A DNA stretch of 54,443 nucleotides from Halotalea alkalilenta DSM 17697 (GCF_000621205.1 NZ_KK211232.1:1-54443), one strand, 5' to 3'. Numbered from the stretch's first letter, positions 10,789 through 20,793 are shown. Numbers and translations are program-made. The notes: a model not told the origin generated them from the letters alone.

Positions 10789-11916
10789 TCAACCGCCCAA
10801 CGAGCGGCGTATCGCCTCACCTCGCGCCTCGCGCAGCCGCGTGCCGACTTCCGCCCCCTTGACCCCCGCGGCCACCAGCGCTCGTGGCGAAACCGCCTGT
10901 GCCGCCCTGGCCGCTTGGTCGAGCCGGGCGACCGGCAGCTCGGGCGCGACCAGCTCGATCAGCGCCAGCAAAGGCGCGAGCCGTTCAGGGCGACGCCACA
11001 GATCGATGCCCTCGCACCACTCGAGTATCGCCTCGGCGCTTGGATCGACAGCCAGACGAACGAGGCTGAACCTCAGCAGCCGCGCGCGCTCGCGGGGAAG
11101 ATTGGGCAGTTTGAGCCGCTCAGCGAGCCTTCCCTGCTCGTCTTCATCGAGACCCGACACCAGTGCGGCCCAGCGGTCCTCGACCGCCTCCAGACCACCC
11201 GCCACCACCGCCTCGAGCCGTGCCAGCGCGACCTCCAAGCGGGCCGCAGCGGCGAGTTCAGGAAACCACACCGCCAAGGCACCACAGCGCTCGAGCAGCG
11301 CGAAGTAGGCCGAGGGAGTACGTTCACCGAGCGCCTTCTCGCTTTCTTTCCATACCCGCTCGGGCACCAAGTGGACCAACTCGCCCTGCGCTACCATATC
11401 GGCCAGCAGCGCGTCGGTGCGGTCGTCGAGATGAAATCCCAGATGGGCATAGCGGGCGAGAAAGCGCGCGACCCTCAGCACCCTCAGCGGATCTTCCGCG
11501 AACGCATCTCCGATATGCCTTAGCCTGCGCGCGGCGAGGTCACGCGCGCCACCGAAGGGGTCGACCAGCGAGCCGTCGGCACCGCGTGCCATCGCGTTGA
11601 TGGTCAGGTCGCGCCGCTCGAGATCCTGCTCGAGCGTCACCTCTGGCGAGGCATGCACGACGAACCCCGAGTAGCCATGACCGGATTTGCGCTCGGTCCG
11701 TGCCAGCGCGTACTCCTCGTGGGTTTGCGGGTGGAGGAACACAGGAAAGTCGCGCCCGACCGGACGGAACCCGCGAGCGACCATCTCATCGACGGTGGCA
11801 CCGACCACCACCCAGTCGCGCTCGACGAAGGGATAGCCGAGCAGCGCATCGCGCACCGCACCGCCCACCAGGTAGACCTCGAGGCCTTCGGTGGCGCGCG
11901 CACCGCTCGCACTCAT
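10789..11916 (-). CDS. cca: CCA-adding tRNA nucleotidyltransferase
   Basis: This enzyme builds or repairs the 3' CCA end of tRNAs without a template. The 375-residue protein is class II, with [14 protein letters not shown] and ERDWVVVG near the N terminus (nucleotidyltransferase core), [11 protein letters not shown] (about residues 100-110) and [20 protein letters not shown] in the neck. It is shorter than E. coli Cca (about 412 residues) and no C-terminal HD phosphohydrolase motif is apparent, so it probably only adds nucleotides. Its start overlaps the glpE stop, placing it last in the rsmA-apaH-glpE-cca operon. Confidence 0.94.
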   Translation of the reverse strand: MSASGARATEGLEVYLVGGAVRDALLGYPFVERDWVVVGATVDEMVARGFRPVGRDFPVFLHPQTHEEYALARTERKSGHGYSGFVVHASPEVTLEQDLERRDLTINAMARGADGSLVDPFGGARDLAARRLRHIGDAFAEDPLRVLRVARFLARYAHLGFHLDDRTDALLADMVAQGELVHLVPERVWKESEKALGERTPSAYFALLERCGALAVWFPELAAAARLEVALARLEAVVAGGLEAVEDRWAALVSGLDEDEQGRLAERLKLPNLPRERARLLRFSLVRLAVDPSAEAILEWCEGIDLWRRPERLAPLLALIELVAPELPVARLDQAARAAQAVSPRALVAAGVKGAEVGTRLREARGEAIRRSLGG

Positions 11917-12233
11917 GAGGCGACTCGGTCGGGATACTCCGCCTGCCAGGCGGTGAAACCGCCATCGAGGCTGTGGACCTCGGCGAAACCCTGGCTGGAA
12001 AGCCAGCCGGCGGCGCCCTGGCTCGAATTGCCGTGATAGCAGATCACCACCAGCGCCGCCGCCTTGTCGGCCTGGTCGAGAAAATCACCGAGATTGAGAT
12101 TGTCGAGCCGTGTGCTGCCGGGAAGATGGCCCGATGCGAAGCTCATCGGGTCGCGGATATCGACCAGGGTCACCGCCCGGGATTCATCGAGCCAGCTTGC
12201 CAAGGTGGCGATATCGAGATGGGAAAAACTCAT
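11913..12233 (-). CDS. glpE: Thiosulfate sulfurtransferase GlpE (single-domain rhodanese)
   Basis: GlpE moves sulfane sulfur from thiosulfate to cyanide or thiol acceptors. The protein is 106 residues, a single rhodanese domain. The active-site loop is CYHGNSS, identical in form to E. coli GlpE, with the catalytic cysteine near residue 65. Other family positions are [14 protein letters not shown] and SLDGGFTAW. Both ends overlap neighbours by four bases (apaH upstream, cca downstream). The physiological acceptor is unknown. Confidence 0.93.
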   Translation of the reverse strand: MSFSHLDIATLASWLDESRAVTLVDIRDPMSFASGHLPGSTRLDNLNLGDFLDQADKAAALVVICYHGNSSQGAAGWLSSQGFAEVHSLDGGFTAWQAEYPDRVAS

Positions 12234-13081
12234 CGGCGAGACTCCGAGCGAGGGGTGAACGAAGGACCCTGGGTGCCGGCCGGCACCGCGATACGCTTGC
12301 CGCTCTCGAGTTCCAGCGCGGTCAACGCGCGGCCCCAGACGCAGCCGGTGTCGAGTGCTTCACAGTCGATCCGTGCGCCTGGCACGGCGCCTTCGAGCGC
12401 AGCCCAGTGGCCGAACAGCACCCGCAGGTTATCCTCCCGAGGATACTGAAACCACGGGATGAAGCCTGAAGGAGCGGCGTCCAACCCCTCCTTGGCGGTG
12501 AAGTCGAGCACACCGTCCTCGGCGATGAACCGCATCCGGGTGAAGGCGTTGACGATCGCCCGCAGCCGCTCCCAGCCGGTCAGGGACTCATCGAAGCCGG
12601 CGGGCCGATCTCCGTAGAGCCGGCTCATGAACTCGGTCCAGCGTGGCCCGCGCAGCACTGCCTCAACCTCGCAGGCCAAGCGACGCGCGGTATCGAGCGA
12701 CCACTGCGGCGGCACGCCGGCATGCGCCATGCACAGCGGCTGCCCCGAACGCTCATCGCAGACCAGCAGCGGGCGTCGACGCAGCCAATCGAGCAGTTGG
12801 TCGCGATCGGGAGCATCGAGGATCGCATCGAGCGTATCCGAGCGCTTGAGCGACTGTGCACCGGCCGCTACCGCGAGCAGGTGGAGATCGTGATTGCCCA
12901 GCACCACCTGCGCGTCGAGGGCACGGGCGAGACGAAGGCAGTCGAGCGAGCGCGGGCCGCGATTGACCAGGTCGCCGACCAGCCACAGGCGATCTCTCCC
13001 CGTTTGGAAGTCGAGCCGCGAAAGCAGCGATTCGAACTCGTCACAGCAGCCGTGCAGATCGCCGATCACGTAGGTGCTCAC
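12230..13081 (-). CDS. apaH: Bis(5'-nucleosyl)-tetraphosphatase, symmetrical
   Basis: ApaH hydrolyses Ap4A to two ADP and can remove Np4 caps from RNA. The 283-residue protein has the calcineurin-like metal sites in order: YVIGDLHGC at the N terminus, LVGDLVNRGPRSLDCL (about residues 34-49), VLGNHDLHLLA, and a downstream MAHAGVPPQWS. Its length matches the family. The start overlaps the stop of rsmA, as in E. coli, where ksgA and apaH are also adjacent. Confidence 0.97.
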   Translation of the reverse strand: MSTYVIGDLHGCCDEFESLLSRLDFQTGRDRLWLVGDLVNRGPRSLDCLRLARALDAQVVLGNHDLHLLAVAAGAQSLKRSDTLDAILDAPDRDQLLDWLRRRPLLVCDERSGQPLCMAHAGVPPQWSLDTARRLACEVEAVLRGPRWTEFMSRLYGDRPAGFDESLTGWERLRAIVNAFTRMRFIAEDGVLDFTAKEGLDAAPSGFIPWFQYPREDNLRVLFGHWAALEGAVPGARIDCEALDTGCVWGRALTALELESGKRIAVPAGTQGPSFTPRSESRR

Positions 13082-13917
13082 GCCGGCGGCTCCCCGCGGT
13101 CGCGATGCCAGCGGTTGGCCAGACGCACGAACTCCTCGAGGCTCACCGTCTCCGGGCGCCGCCCGGGATCGACGCCGAGCTCCGCGAGCGTATCGGCGTC
13201 GAGCCAGCCCTTGAGATTGTTACGAAGCGTCTTGCGCCGCTGGGAGAACGACTGGCGCACCAGCGCGGCCAGCGCTTCGGCATCGTCGACCGGATGGGGC
13301 GGCGCCTCGTGGGGCACCAGGCGCACGATCATCGAGTCGACCTTGGGACGCGGCACGAAGGCCTCGGGCGGCACCACGAACAGCGACTCGACCCGGCAGT
13401 GGTACTGCGCCATGACCGAGAGCCGCCCCCACTGCCCCGACCCAGGCACTGCGGCAAGCCGCTCCACCACCTCCTTTTGCAGCATGAAGTGCATGTCGAA
13501 GATCGACCCACGCGCCGCGAGCAAATGGAAGATCAGCGGCGTGGAGATGTTGTAGGGCAGGTTGCCGACCACCCGCAGCGGCGCGCCCTCCCCCTTCAGC
13601 GCCGCGAAGTCGAAGGCGAGCGCATCGGCCTGATGGACGCGAAACCCCGGATAGTTGAAGAACTGGGTACGCAGCCCCGGCACCAGGTCGCGGTCGAGCT
13701 CGATCGCATCGAGTTCGCCGACCGCATCGAGCAGCAGTTCGGTGATCGCTCCCTGACCGGGGCCGATCTCCACCAGGCGCTCGCCTGGACGCGGACGGAC
13801 GGCGCGGACGATTCGGGAGATCACCCCGCTGTCGCGGAGAAAGTTCTGGCCGAAGCGCTTGCGCGCCCGATGCCCACCGGTAGGCAGGAGGTCGACGCCG
13901 GGGACTGGTCTGGACAT
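13078..13917 (-). CDS. rsmA: 16S rRNA (adenine1518/1519-N6)-dimethyltransferase
   Basis: RsmA (KsgA) dimethylates two adjacent adenines in helix 45 of 16S rRNA late in 30S assembly. From the chosen ATG the protein has 279 residues. It contains ARKRFGQNFLRD, the SAM-binding LVEIGPGQGAITELL, and the catalytic motif VGNLPYNISTPLIFHLL. A much longer open frame upstream has no similarity and crosses the surA terminator, so the start at 13917 is used. It heads the coupled rsmA-apaH-glpE-cca operon. Confidence 0.97.
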   Translation of the reverse strand: MSRPVPGVDLLPTGGHRARKRFGQNFLRDSGVISRIVRAVRPRPGERLVEIGPGQGAITELLLDAVGELDAIELDRDLVPGLRTQFFNYPGFRVHQADALAFDFAALKGEGAPLRVVGNLPYNISTPLIFHLLAARGSIFDMHFMLQKEVVERLAAVPGSGQWGRLSVMAQYHCRVESLFVVPPEAFVPRPKVDSMIVRLVPHEAPPHPVDDAEALAALVRQSFSQRRKTLRNNLKGWLDADTLAELGVDPGRRPETVSLEEFVRLANRWHRDRGEPPA

Positions 13918-13965
13918 GACGGATTCCGATCGAGCTGGTCGCCATGCCACGCAGGCACGGCGGAT

Positions 13966-14001
13966 GAAAAAAAACGACACCCGCCGATCGGCGGGTGTCG
14001 T
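13966..14001 (-). terminator. Intrinsic terminator after surA
   Basis: On the minus strand ACGACACCCGCC pairs with GGCGGGTGTCGT around the loop GATC, followed by eight U. It separates lptD-surA from rsmA-apaH-glpE-cca, so rsmA needs its own promoter in the short gap 13918-13965 or within the terminator region. Confidence 0.93.
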
Positions 14002-14045
14002 CGAGTTTACCTCATTCAGGCGACGGCGTCGGTGTCGCCCGCGGG

Positions 14046-15434
14046 TCAGGGCTGCCCGCCCTGGGAGGTAGGCGTCAGCGCTCCGATCCCCGGATCGTTG
14101 GGATAGAGCCGATTGTCGACGTAGGCCTCTGCGCGAATTTCCTGCAGCCAGCCCTCGAGCTGGTCTTCCGCCTTGCGCTGGAACAGCGCGCGGCGCGCCT
14201 GCTCGCGCTGGGTCTGGACGGTGACGTCCTGCTGGCGGCGGTCCTCGACCTCGATCAGGTGCCATCCGTACTGGGTCTGCACCGGCTGGGAAAGCTCGCC
14301 GAGCGGCGCACTCTTGAGCACCGCGTCGAAGGCGGGCACGGTGTCCCGATCGCTGACCCAGCCAAGCTCCCCGCCAGCCAGCGCCGTGCCGCGGTCATTG
14401 CTGTACTCGCGGGCCAGGGCGGCGAAATCCTCGCCATTGAGAATCCTATCGCGCAGCTCGAGCGCAAGCTGGTGCGCCTGCTCGGAGGAGCGGATCGGGT
14501 TGGGGGATATCAGGATGTGCCGCGCCTGGTACTGCTCGATGATCTGCGGGGTCTGGTTGCCGCCGCGGCGCTCGAGCAGCTTGATCAGGTGGAACCCGCT
14601 GGCGCTGCGGATCGGCTGGCTGACGTCGCCGACGGTCATGTTGGGCACCACGCCTGCGAACAGCGAAGGCATGTCCGCCTGGCTGCGCCAGCCCAGGTCG
14701 CCACCCTCGAACGCCTGCCCGTCGGCGGAGTTACCGGCCGCCGCGGTAGCGAAGTCCTGGCCTGCGTGTACCTCGCGACGCACGCCATCGATTCGCGCAC
14801 GCGCGGCGGCGACCTGTTCGTCGGTGGGATTCTCGGGCAGCGGCACCAGGATGTGGGCGATATGGTACTCGACCCCGGCAGCGGCGTTGGCGTTTTCCAG
14901 ATACTGGTCGACTTCGCCGTCCGTGACCCGTACCTGGCTGCCGACACTGCCCTGCTGGACTTGCGAAATCAGCATTTCACGACGGATCTGCTCGCGCACA
15001 TCGGCGAACGAGAGCCCTTCGCGCTCCACGGTGTCGGCGAACTGGTCGAGCGTCATCTGGTTACGCTCGGCCACCTCGCGCAGCGCGGCATTGAGCTGGT
15101 TGTCATCGACGCTGAGATTGGCACGGCTCGCCATCTGGAGCTGGATCTGCTCGACGATCATCCGTTCGAGCACCTGGCGGCGCAGCTGATCCTCGTTCGG
15201 CGGCTGGACACCATTCTGGGCCAGCTGGTCATGCACTTGGCGCATACGCTGCTCGAGCTCGCCACGCATGATCGCATCCTGGTTGACCACCGCGGCGATG
15301 CCGTCGATGGACTGGGCCTGCTGTGCTTCGGCGAGGGGGGTGAGCCCGAGAGCCAGGGTGAAACCAACGGAGGCGAGCACCGCCTTGGCCATCGGCGAGC
15401 GGCGCACGCACGCGATTGTCTTGCCTTTCATCAT
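14046..15434 (-). CDS. surA: Periplasmic chaperone and peptidyl-prolyl isomerase SurA
   Basis: SurA escorts outer-membrane beta-barrel precursors, including LptD, through the periplasm. The protein is about 462 residues from the first of two adjacent ATGs; a long frame extending upstream is not conserved. It has a basic N-region and a signal peptide (VLASVGFTLALGLTPLAEAQ), then the SurA N-domain starting IDGIAAVVNQDAIM. Two parvulin domains follow, each with the pattern HIL followed by GG.LGW (EGGDLGWRSQADMPSLF and AGGELGWVSDRDTVPAF). It lies downstream of its client gene lptD, as in E. coli. Confidence 0.95.
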   Translation of the reverse strand: MMKGKTIACVRRSPMAKAVLASVGFTLALGLTPLAEAQQAQSIDGIAAVVNQDAIMRGELEQRMRQVHDQLAQNGVQPPNEDQLRRQVLERMIVEQIQLQMASRANLSVDDNQLNAALREVAERNQMTLDQFADTVEREGLSFADVREQIRREMLISQVQQGSVGSQVRVTDGEVDQYLENANAAAGVEYHIAHILVPLPENPTDEQVAAARARIDGVRREVHAGQDFATAAAGNSADGQAFEGGDLGWRSQADMPSLFAGVVPNMTVGDVSQPIRSASGFHLIKLLERRGGNQTPQIIEQYQARHILISPNPIRSSEQAHQLALELRDRILNGEDFAALAREYSNDRGTALAGGELGWVSDRDTVPAFDAVLKSAPLGELSQPVQTQYGWHLIEVEDRRQQDVTVQTQREQARRALFQRKAEDQLEGWLQEIRAEAYVDNRLYPNDPGIGALTPTSQGGQP

Positions 15435-15575
15435 CGTCTGAACCTTGAGGTGAATCGAGAGCCGGCCCGCGGTCAGCCACCACTGGGCGCTCGGGCCGGC
15501 GAGCCTGGATGGCACTCGCGTTCTGCGCCCGGGCGCCGAGAGTGCGCCAAGCATCCCAACTGCGGCCCGGCTTGT

Positions 15576-15606
15576 CCAGGGGCTCGGCGATTCGCCGAGC
15601 CCCTGG
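15576..15606 (-). promoter_or_regulatory. Strong hairpin in the lptD-surA gap without U-tract
   Basis: CCAGGGGCTCGGCG pairs perfectly with CGCCGAGCCCCTGG around a three-base loop, starting 10 bp past the lptD stop. No run of U follows on the minus strand, so it is not a clear terminator. It could stabilise or process the lptD-surA transcript. A second inverted repeat (GCCGGCCCG at 15461-15469 with CGGGCCGGC at 15492-15500) lies closer to surA. Confidence 0.5.
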
Positions 15607-15615
15607 GCCGGGAGA

Positions 15616-18087
15616 TCAGAAGCCGGCGCGCTGATAGCCAGGGACCGCTTGTTCGAAGTACGTATCGGGATTCTGGCCGACGCCGCCCAAACCCTTGAAG
15701 ATGAAGCGCAGGAACAGGCCGCGCTTGGTCTCATCGTCGCGGATGGTGTTGAGCGTATCGTCGTCATCGACGTACTCGCGCCAAGCGACCTCGATGCCAT
15801 AGCAGCAGTCGTTGAACTGCACGCCGGCGAGGGTCTCGAGCGAACGGCTGTTGGTCTGGTCGTAGAGATAGCGCCCGACCAGCGACATCGAGGCATTCAT
15901 CCGCCAGGCGAAGGAGACGTCGTATTCGTTGCGGTTGTAGCCGAGGCGGTCTTCCTCGTCACCAGAAGGGTCGAACCCTTCACGCTGCCAGCGATAGCCG
16001 AGATTGAGCAGGCTGCCGCTCGGATGGCGATAGCTCACATAGGTCTCGTTGCGCTCGGTGGCACCGTTTTCGGTGTCGTAGAACAGCGCGTAGCGGGTGC
16101 TCCAACGATCGTTGATCTGCCACTCCAGCTGGCCGATCGCGGGGGAGTAGTCGCGCACCAGATCATAGCCATAGCGGCTATTGACGTTCTGGTACTCGTC
16201 GTACTTGGTCGGATCGTCGTCGGTGACCCGGCGATCGTCGAAGAAGCGGCTCTGGCCGACCGAAGCGGTGAAGCGCTGATGCCCGGTCGCGTCGTCGAGG
16301 AAGCGCGAGCTGACCCCGTAGGAGACCTTGTTGACGTCGCCGATGCGGTCGATGCCGTTGAACCTGAACGGCGACCACAGCTGCGCGTAGGACGGCGCCT
16401 GCAGCGCGGTGTCGAACTGCGGCAGCTGGCTCTGGTCACGATACGGCACGTAGGCGTAGTAGAGCCTCGGCTCCAGGGTCTGACGCCAGCGGGAACCGAA
16501 CAGCGAAGTATGACGCTCGAAGATCAGTCCAGAGTCGACGCTGAAGACCGGGATGGTGCGATGGGGGCTCTCGTCCCAGTCGTCGGTGGCGCCGGGGGCG
16601 ACGTAGTCGTTGCCGGAAAGATTCTCCCAACTGAGATCGTACTGGGTCAAGAACAGCTGTGCCCGAGGCTCGAAGAAGCCCCAGCTCGGATCGCGGCGGA
16701 ATCCGATCGCCGGCGCGATGTTGAGCCGGGCACCGGTGGCGGTCTCGGTCGGGTTGTTGAGACGGCTCTCGTCTATGTCGCGATAGAAGTAGGTCGCGCT
16801 CGAGTTCCACTCCTGATAGGTGCCGCTCGACTGTGTCCATCGAGCGTCGGCGGAGAGCGACGGAAGCTCGTAGAACGGCTTGTCGTTCGGGCTCACCGGG
16901 TAATCCATCACCTGGTAGCCGCGCGCCCTCGCCCGCAGGTGCCAGACGTCGCCGCGATAGTCTAGATTCGCCAGCCGCTCCAGGTTGTCGCGATTCTGCT
17001 CGTCGAAGTTGGTGCCGAAATCATCGAAGTAGTCGCCATCGCTGGCAGCGCCGTAGCGCAGGCTGTAGGTCAGCCGATCGCTGAAGCGACCATCGTGCAT
17101 GTAGTTGAAGAACCAGCGATCTTCATCGTAGAAATCATCGTTGCGGCCATCCGAGCCGCCGTCGTCGGAGGGCAGATAGTTACCTTCGACCTGGCCCCGG
17201 TCGGTGCCGAACAGATAGCGGAACTGTCCTCCCAGCATCACGCCGCGGTCGGACATGTAGCGCGGCACGATGGTGGCATCGTAGTTGGGCGCCAGGTTGA
17301 GGTAGATCGGCTGGGCGTAGTCGAAGCCGTTATCGCTATTGAACCCGACGGTCGGATAGAGCAGCCCGGAGAGCCGTCGATCGTCGATCGGGAAACGCAG
17401 CCAGGGCCAGTAGAACACCGGCACGTCATAGAGCCGCAGGCGGGTACCGCTGGCGGTGCCGTAGCCCTCCTCGCGGTTGATCACGATCTCGTTGCCCTGC
17501 AGCTTCCAAAGGCTGCTCTGCGGATCACAAGTGGTGAAGGTTGCATTGCGCATCCGGTAGCGACCATCGGCCAGCCGTTCGACACGGCTGGCGTCGCCAC
17601 GCGCATGGGAGGAATGGAAGACGTAGTGGGCGCCTTCGATGTCCGCCGCGTCGCTGTTCAGCGACACGCTGCCCTGCTCACCGCGAACCAGCACGTTGGG
17701 CTGGCGGTAGGTGATCGGCCCCTCGAGGGAGACGCGGTCACGCGCCTCGTTGAGCGTCGCCTGGCGTGCCTGGAGCTGCTGGTCCTGCTGGCGCAGCACC
17801 ACATTGCCGGTGAGCGTGGTGATGCCGCCCTGGCCGTAGCCCGCATCGTCGGACTGCCCGCGCACCTGTTCAGGGTCGCTCGCCGCCTCGAGCTCGTAAT
17901 CGGGCATCAGGTAGTAGCCGCTGCACAGTTCGTTGGACGGCCGATCATCCCCCCAGGCATGCCAGTCGAGCTGATCGGCCGGCAGCGACGGAAGGGGGGG
18001 CGCCGCCAGCGCTGGAGTCGCCGCTGGCAGCAGCGTATAGAACAGGCTCGTCAACGAGGCGGCGGTCCAGAGGGTGCGCTGGGCCAT
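15616..18087 (-). CDS. lptD: LPS-assembly outer-membrane protein LptD
   Basis: LptD is the beta-barrel that, with LptE, inserts lipopolysaccharide into the outer leaflet. The 823-residue protein starts with a signal peptide ending ATPALAA. An OstA/LptA-like jellyroll follows (LTGNVVLRQQDQQLQARQA). The rest is a large C-terminal barrel rich in alternating aromatic residues. Paired cysteines are visible: CDPQSS near residue 175 and the adjacent CC pair (FNDCCYGIEV) near the C terminus, matching the disulfide-forming cysteines of the family. The start chosen is the ATG directly before the signal peptide. Confidence 0.95.
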   Translation of the reverse strand: MAQRTLWTAASLTSLFYTLLPAATPALAAPPLPSLPADQLDWHAWGDDRPSNELCSGYYLMPDYELEAASDPEQVRGQSDDAGYGQGGITTLTGNVVLRQQDQQLQARQATLNEARDRVSLEGPITYRQPNVLVRGEQGSVSLNSDAADIEGAHYVFHSSHARGDASRVERLADGRYRMRNATFTTCDPQSSLWKLQGNEIVINREEGYGTASGTRLRLYDVPVFYWPWLRFPIDDRRLSGLLYPTVGFNSDNGFDYAQPIYLNLAPNYDATIVPRYMSDRGVMLGGQFRYLFGTDRGQVEGNYLPSDDGGSDGRNDDFYDEDRWFFNYMHDGRFSDRLTYSLRYGAASDGDYFDDFGTNFDEQNRDNLERLANLDYRGDVWHLRARARGYQVMDYPVSPNDKPFYELPSLSADARWTQSSGTYQEWNSSATYFYRDIDESRLNNPTETATGARLNIAPAIGFRRDPSWGFFEPRAQLFLTQYDLSWENLSGNDYVAPGATDDWDESPHRTIPVFSVDSGLIFERHTSLFGSRWRQTLEPRLYYAYVPYRDQSQLPQFDTALQAPSYAQLWSPFRFNGIDRIGDVNKVSYGVSSRFLDDATGHQRFTASVGQSRFFDDRRVTDDDPTKYDEYQNVNSRYGYDLVRDYSPAIGQLEWQINDRWSTRYALFYDTENGATERNETYVSYRHPSGSLLNLGYRWQREGFDPSGDEEDRLGYNRNEYDVSFAWRMNASMSLVGRYLYDQTNSRSLETLAGVQFNDCCYGIEVAWREYVDDDDTLNTIRDDETKRGLFLRFIFKGLGGVGQNPDTYFEQAVPGYQRAGF

Positions 18088-18320
18088 GGTGCTTGGTGTC
18101 CTTGCTCTTGGAGTCCAAATTTTCGTCATCGCGCAGCGCGCCTTGACGCGGACGCGTCGCGAAGTCATCTTCCCTGGCCATTGACGACGCGGTCGCGAGC
18201 GCCCGTGAAATGCGCCTAGCATGCGGTGACGAACCGATAGCGTCAACCTGAAGCGAAAGCGTCCGGGGACGGCCCGCGCCATCGCCGCGCCCTTATCCAC
18301 CCCTTCTTCCAGGAGTATCG

Positions 18321-19370
18321 ATGACTGCCCGTTCGTCCGCGCTGAGGCAATGGCTCGCGCATCGCCACGGCCTCGATGCGGCTATGCTGGTACTCGAATC
18401 GATCGCAGACGATGCCAGCTTCCGCCGCTACTTCCGCCTGCGACTGCCGCAGCCGGGCGGCACCCGGGTGGTCATGGATGCGCCTCCAGAACACGAGCCG
18501 AGCCGCCCCTTCGTCGCCATTGCGCTGGCCTGGGCCAACGCCGGCCTGCCGGTGCCTGCCATCCATGCGGCGGACCTGTCGCGCGGCTTTCTCGAGCTCG
18601 AGGACCTCGGCGACACCCTGCTGCGCCGCCGCCTGAACGACGCCGCCCCAGCGGTCCAGGACGCGCTGATCGACGACGCGATGGCGCTGTCGGTGCGCAT
18701 CGCCTCCCAGCCCAGCACGGCGCTGCCACCCTATGATCGTCGCCGCCTCGCCTTCGAGCTGGGGCTGTTTCCCGAATGGGCGCTGGACCGCTGGCTGGGG
18801 ATCGCGGCGCCCGCCTGCTTCACCGCGCTGTGCGAGCGACTGATCCAGCGCCTGCTCGGTCAGCCAAGGGTCACTACCCATCGCGACTACCACCCCGAGA
18901 ACCTGCTGCTTGGCGCCGACGACGAACTGGCCGTGATCGACTTCCAGGGCGCGTGGGGCGGCCCGCTCGGCTACGACCCCGCCTCGCTGCTGCGTGATCG
19001 CAACCCGCCTTGGCCGATCGCGCGGCAGCATGCGTGGTACGCCACCCACCAGGCCCTGGCGCTGGAAGCAGGGCTTTGCAGCGAACGCTCGACCGAGCGC
19101 TATCTCTGCTGGATCGCCGAGGCCAGCGCCCAGCGTTCGATCAAGGTGCTGGGCCTGTTCTGCCGGCTGGCGCTGCGCGACGGCAAACCCGGCTACCTGC
19201 TCCGCCACCAGCGCCACTTCCTCGCCCACCTGCGCCAGGCCATGGCTGAGCTGACCGCGGCCGGCGGCGCGGACGCACCGCTCTGGCGTGCCTTCGATGA
19301 GTGGCTGGACGGCGAGTTCGAGCCGCGTATGCAGGCGCAGCTCGCTGCGCTGGCGGGGGCGGCGCGATGA
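18321..19370 (+). CDS. amgK: Cell-wall sugar kinase AmgK (aminoglycoside phosphotransferase fold)
   Basis: AmgK phosphorylates N-acetylmuramate (and GlcNAc) at the anomeric position in the cell-wall recycling shortcut that bypasses de novo UDP-MurNAc synthesis. The 349-residue protein has the phosphotransferase kinase core: catalytic loop THRDYHPENLLL (about residues 190-201) and metal-binding VIDFQGAWGGPLGYDPASLL. The partner murU overlaps its stop codon, which supports this role over antibiotic resistance. It diverges from lptD. Confidence 0.9.
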   Translation: MTARSSALRQWLAHRHGLDAAMLVLESIADDASFRRYFRLRLPQPGGTRVVMDAPPEHEPSRPFVAIALAWANAGLPVPAIHAADLSRGFLELEDLGDTLLRRRLNDAAPAVQDALIDDAMALSVRIASQPSTALPPYDRRRLAFELGLFPEWALDRWLGIAAPACFTALCERLIQRLLGQPRVTTHRDYHPENLLLGADDELAVIDFQGAWGGPLGYDPASLLRDRNPPWPIARQHAWYATHQALALEAGLCSERSTERYLCWIAEASAQRSIKVLGLFCRLALRDGKPGYLLRHQRHFLAHLRQAMAELTAAGGADAPLWRAFDEWLDGEFEPRMQAQLAALAGAAR

Positions 19371-20047
19371 GGGCGATGATCCTCGCCGCCGGTCGCGGCA
19401 GCCGGATGGCCCCGCTCACCGACGACTGCCCAAAGCCGCTGCTCGAAGCCGGCGGCAAGCCTCTGATCGTGCACCAGATCGAGCGGCTGCGCCGGATTGG
19501 GGTAACGGAACTGGTGATCAACGTCTCCTATCTCGCCGAGCGACTCATCGGCAGGCTCGGCGATGGCACGGCGCTCGGGGTCGATATCCGCTGGAGCGTC
19601 GAGCCACAACCGTTGGAGACCGCCGGCGGCATCCGCCAGGCACTCGGCCTGCTCGGTGACGCACCGTTCTTGCTGGTCAATGGCGACGTATGGAGCGACT
19701 TTCCGCTCGAGCGCCTGACCGCCCCGCTCGAGCGCGATCTGGCTCGGCTGGTGATGATCCCCGAAGCGGCGCACCATCCCGGAGGCGACTTCCACCTCAC
19801 CGAGACCGGGCGGCTGCGCCTCGAGGGCACGCCGAAACGGGTCTACGCGGGCATCGCACTGATCGCTCCCGAGCTCTGCGCCGCACTGGCACCGGGTGAG
19901 AAGAGAAAGCTGGTCGAACCTTTGCGCCAGGCGATCGGCGACGACCGTGTGGCCGGGGTGCTCCATCGCGGTGAATGGCTCGATGTCGGTACCCCCGAAC
20001 GCCTGGGCGAGCTCGATGCGCGGCTGCGCGGGATCGACCGAGCGTGA
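19367..20047 (+). CDS. murU: N-acetylmuramate alpha-1-phosphate uridylyltransferase MurU
   Basis: MurU turns MurNAc-1-phosphate and UTP into UDP-MurNAc, the step after AmgK. The 226-residue protein starts MRAMILAAGRGSRMAPLTDD, the nucleotidyltransferase signature, followed by CPKPLLEAGGKPLI. An FLLVNGDVWSDF metal motif lies near residue 105, and GEWLDVGTPERL near the C terminus. The ATG overlapping the amgK stop is used rather than an in-frame start 66 bases upstream inside amgK. Confidence 0.92.
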   Translation: MRAMILAAGRGSRMAPLTDDCPKPLLEAGGKPLIVHQIERLRRIGVTELVINVSYLAERLIGRLGDGTALGVDIRWSVEPQPLETAGGIRQALGLLGDAPFLLVNGDVWSDFPLERLTAPLERDLARLVMIPEAAHHPGGDFHLTETGRLRLEGTPKRVYAGIALIAPELCAALAPGEKRKLVEPLRQAIGDDRVAGVLHRGEWLDVGTPERLGELDARLRGIDRA

Positions 20048-20102
20048 GCCGCCCGAAGCTTGATACACTGCGGCGAAAATCAAGCCATGGAGTCGATCCC
20101 GG

Positions 20103-20522
20103 ATGAAAGCGCGTATCAAATGGACCGATGGACGCCAGTTCGTCGCAGAATCGGGCAGCGGCCACAGCCTGGTGATCGATGGTCATCCGGACCACGGTGG
20201 CCGCAATACCGGACCGCGGCCGATGGAACTGCTGCTGATGGGGCTCGGCGGCTGCTCGTCGTTCGATGTGATCGATATCCTCGCCAAGGCGCGGGCGCAG
20301 GTGACCGACTGCGTCGCCGAGCTCGAAGCGGTACGCGCCGACGCGGTGCCGGCGGTGTTCGAGAAGATCCATCTGCACTTCGTGGTCAGCGGCCATGCGC
20401 TGAAAGAGGCGCAGGTCAAGCGCGCGGTCGAGCTGTCCGCGCAGAAGTACTGCAGTGCCTCGATCATGCTCGCCAAGGGTGGGGTCGAGATCACTCATTC
20501 GTTCGAGATCCGGGAGTCCTGA
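20103..20522 (+). CDS. OsmC/YhfA-family protein
   Basis: This 139-residue protein belongs to the OsmC/Ohr fold, YhfA branch. It has the two conserved cysteines of the family: one in [17 protein letters not shown] (near residue 54) and one in [19 protein letters not shown] (near 118). OsmC and Ohr reduce organic peroxides, but YhfA-type members have no settled function. It precedes speD, from which it is separated by 271 bp with no clear gene or terminator. Confidence 0.88.
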   Translation: MKARIKWTDGRQFVAESGSGHSLVIDGHPDHGGRNTGPRPMELLLMGLGGCSSFDVIDILAKARAQVTDCVAELEAVRADAVPAVFEKIHLHFVVSGHALKEAQVKRAVELSAQKYCSASIMLAKGGVEITHSFEIRES

Positions 20523-20793
20523 GCCTGACCTCGGACGAAGCGTTCACCGTGCGGTAAAAAGCCGAGTGCATCCTCCTCGGGGGCTGTGCATAATACGCGG
20601 CTTTCCCGAATCGCGATGCCATTCGTCATCGTCCGCGAAGCGCCCTGCCTGGGGTCGTCTTCGCAAGCCACGCCCGCACCCGCCGTCCAATGGGGACAGT
20701 GGGCGCAGGCGCTCAATCGCGAGATCGTTCTCGCCAGGTTCCGGTGCCAGCTCTCCGGATCGAGCAAACCGCCACACTTCAGGAGGTTCGGAA

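Noticed and set aside
18321-19370. Aminoglycoside resistance phosphotransferase
   Set aside because: The gene is translationally coupled to murU, which fits AmgK of cell-wall recycling.
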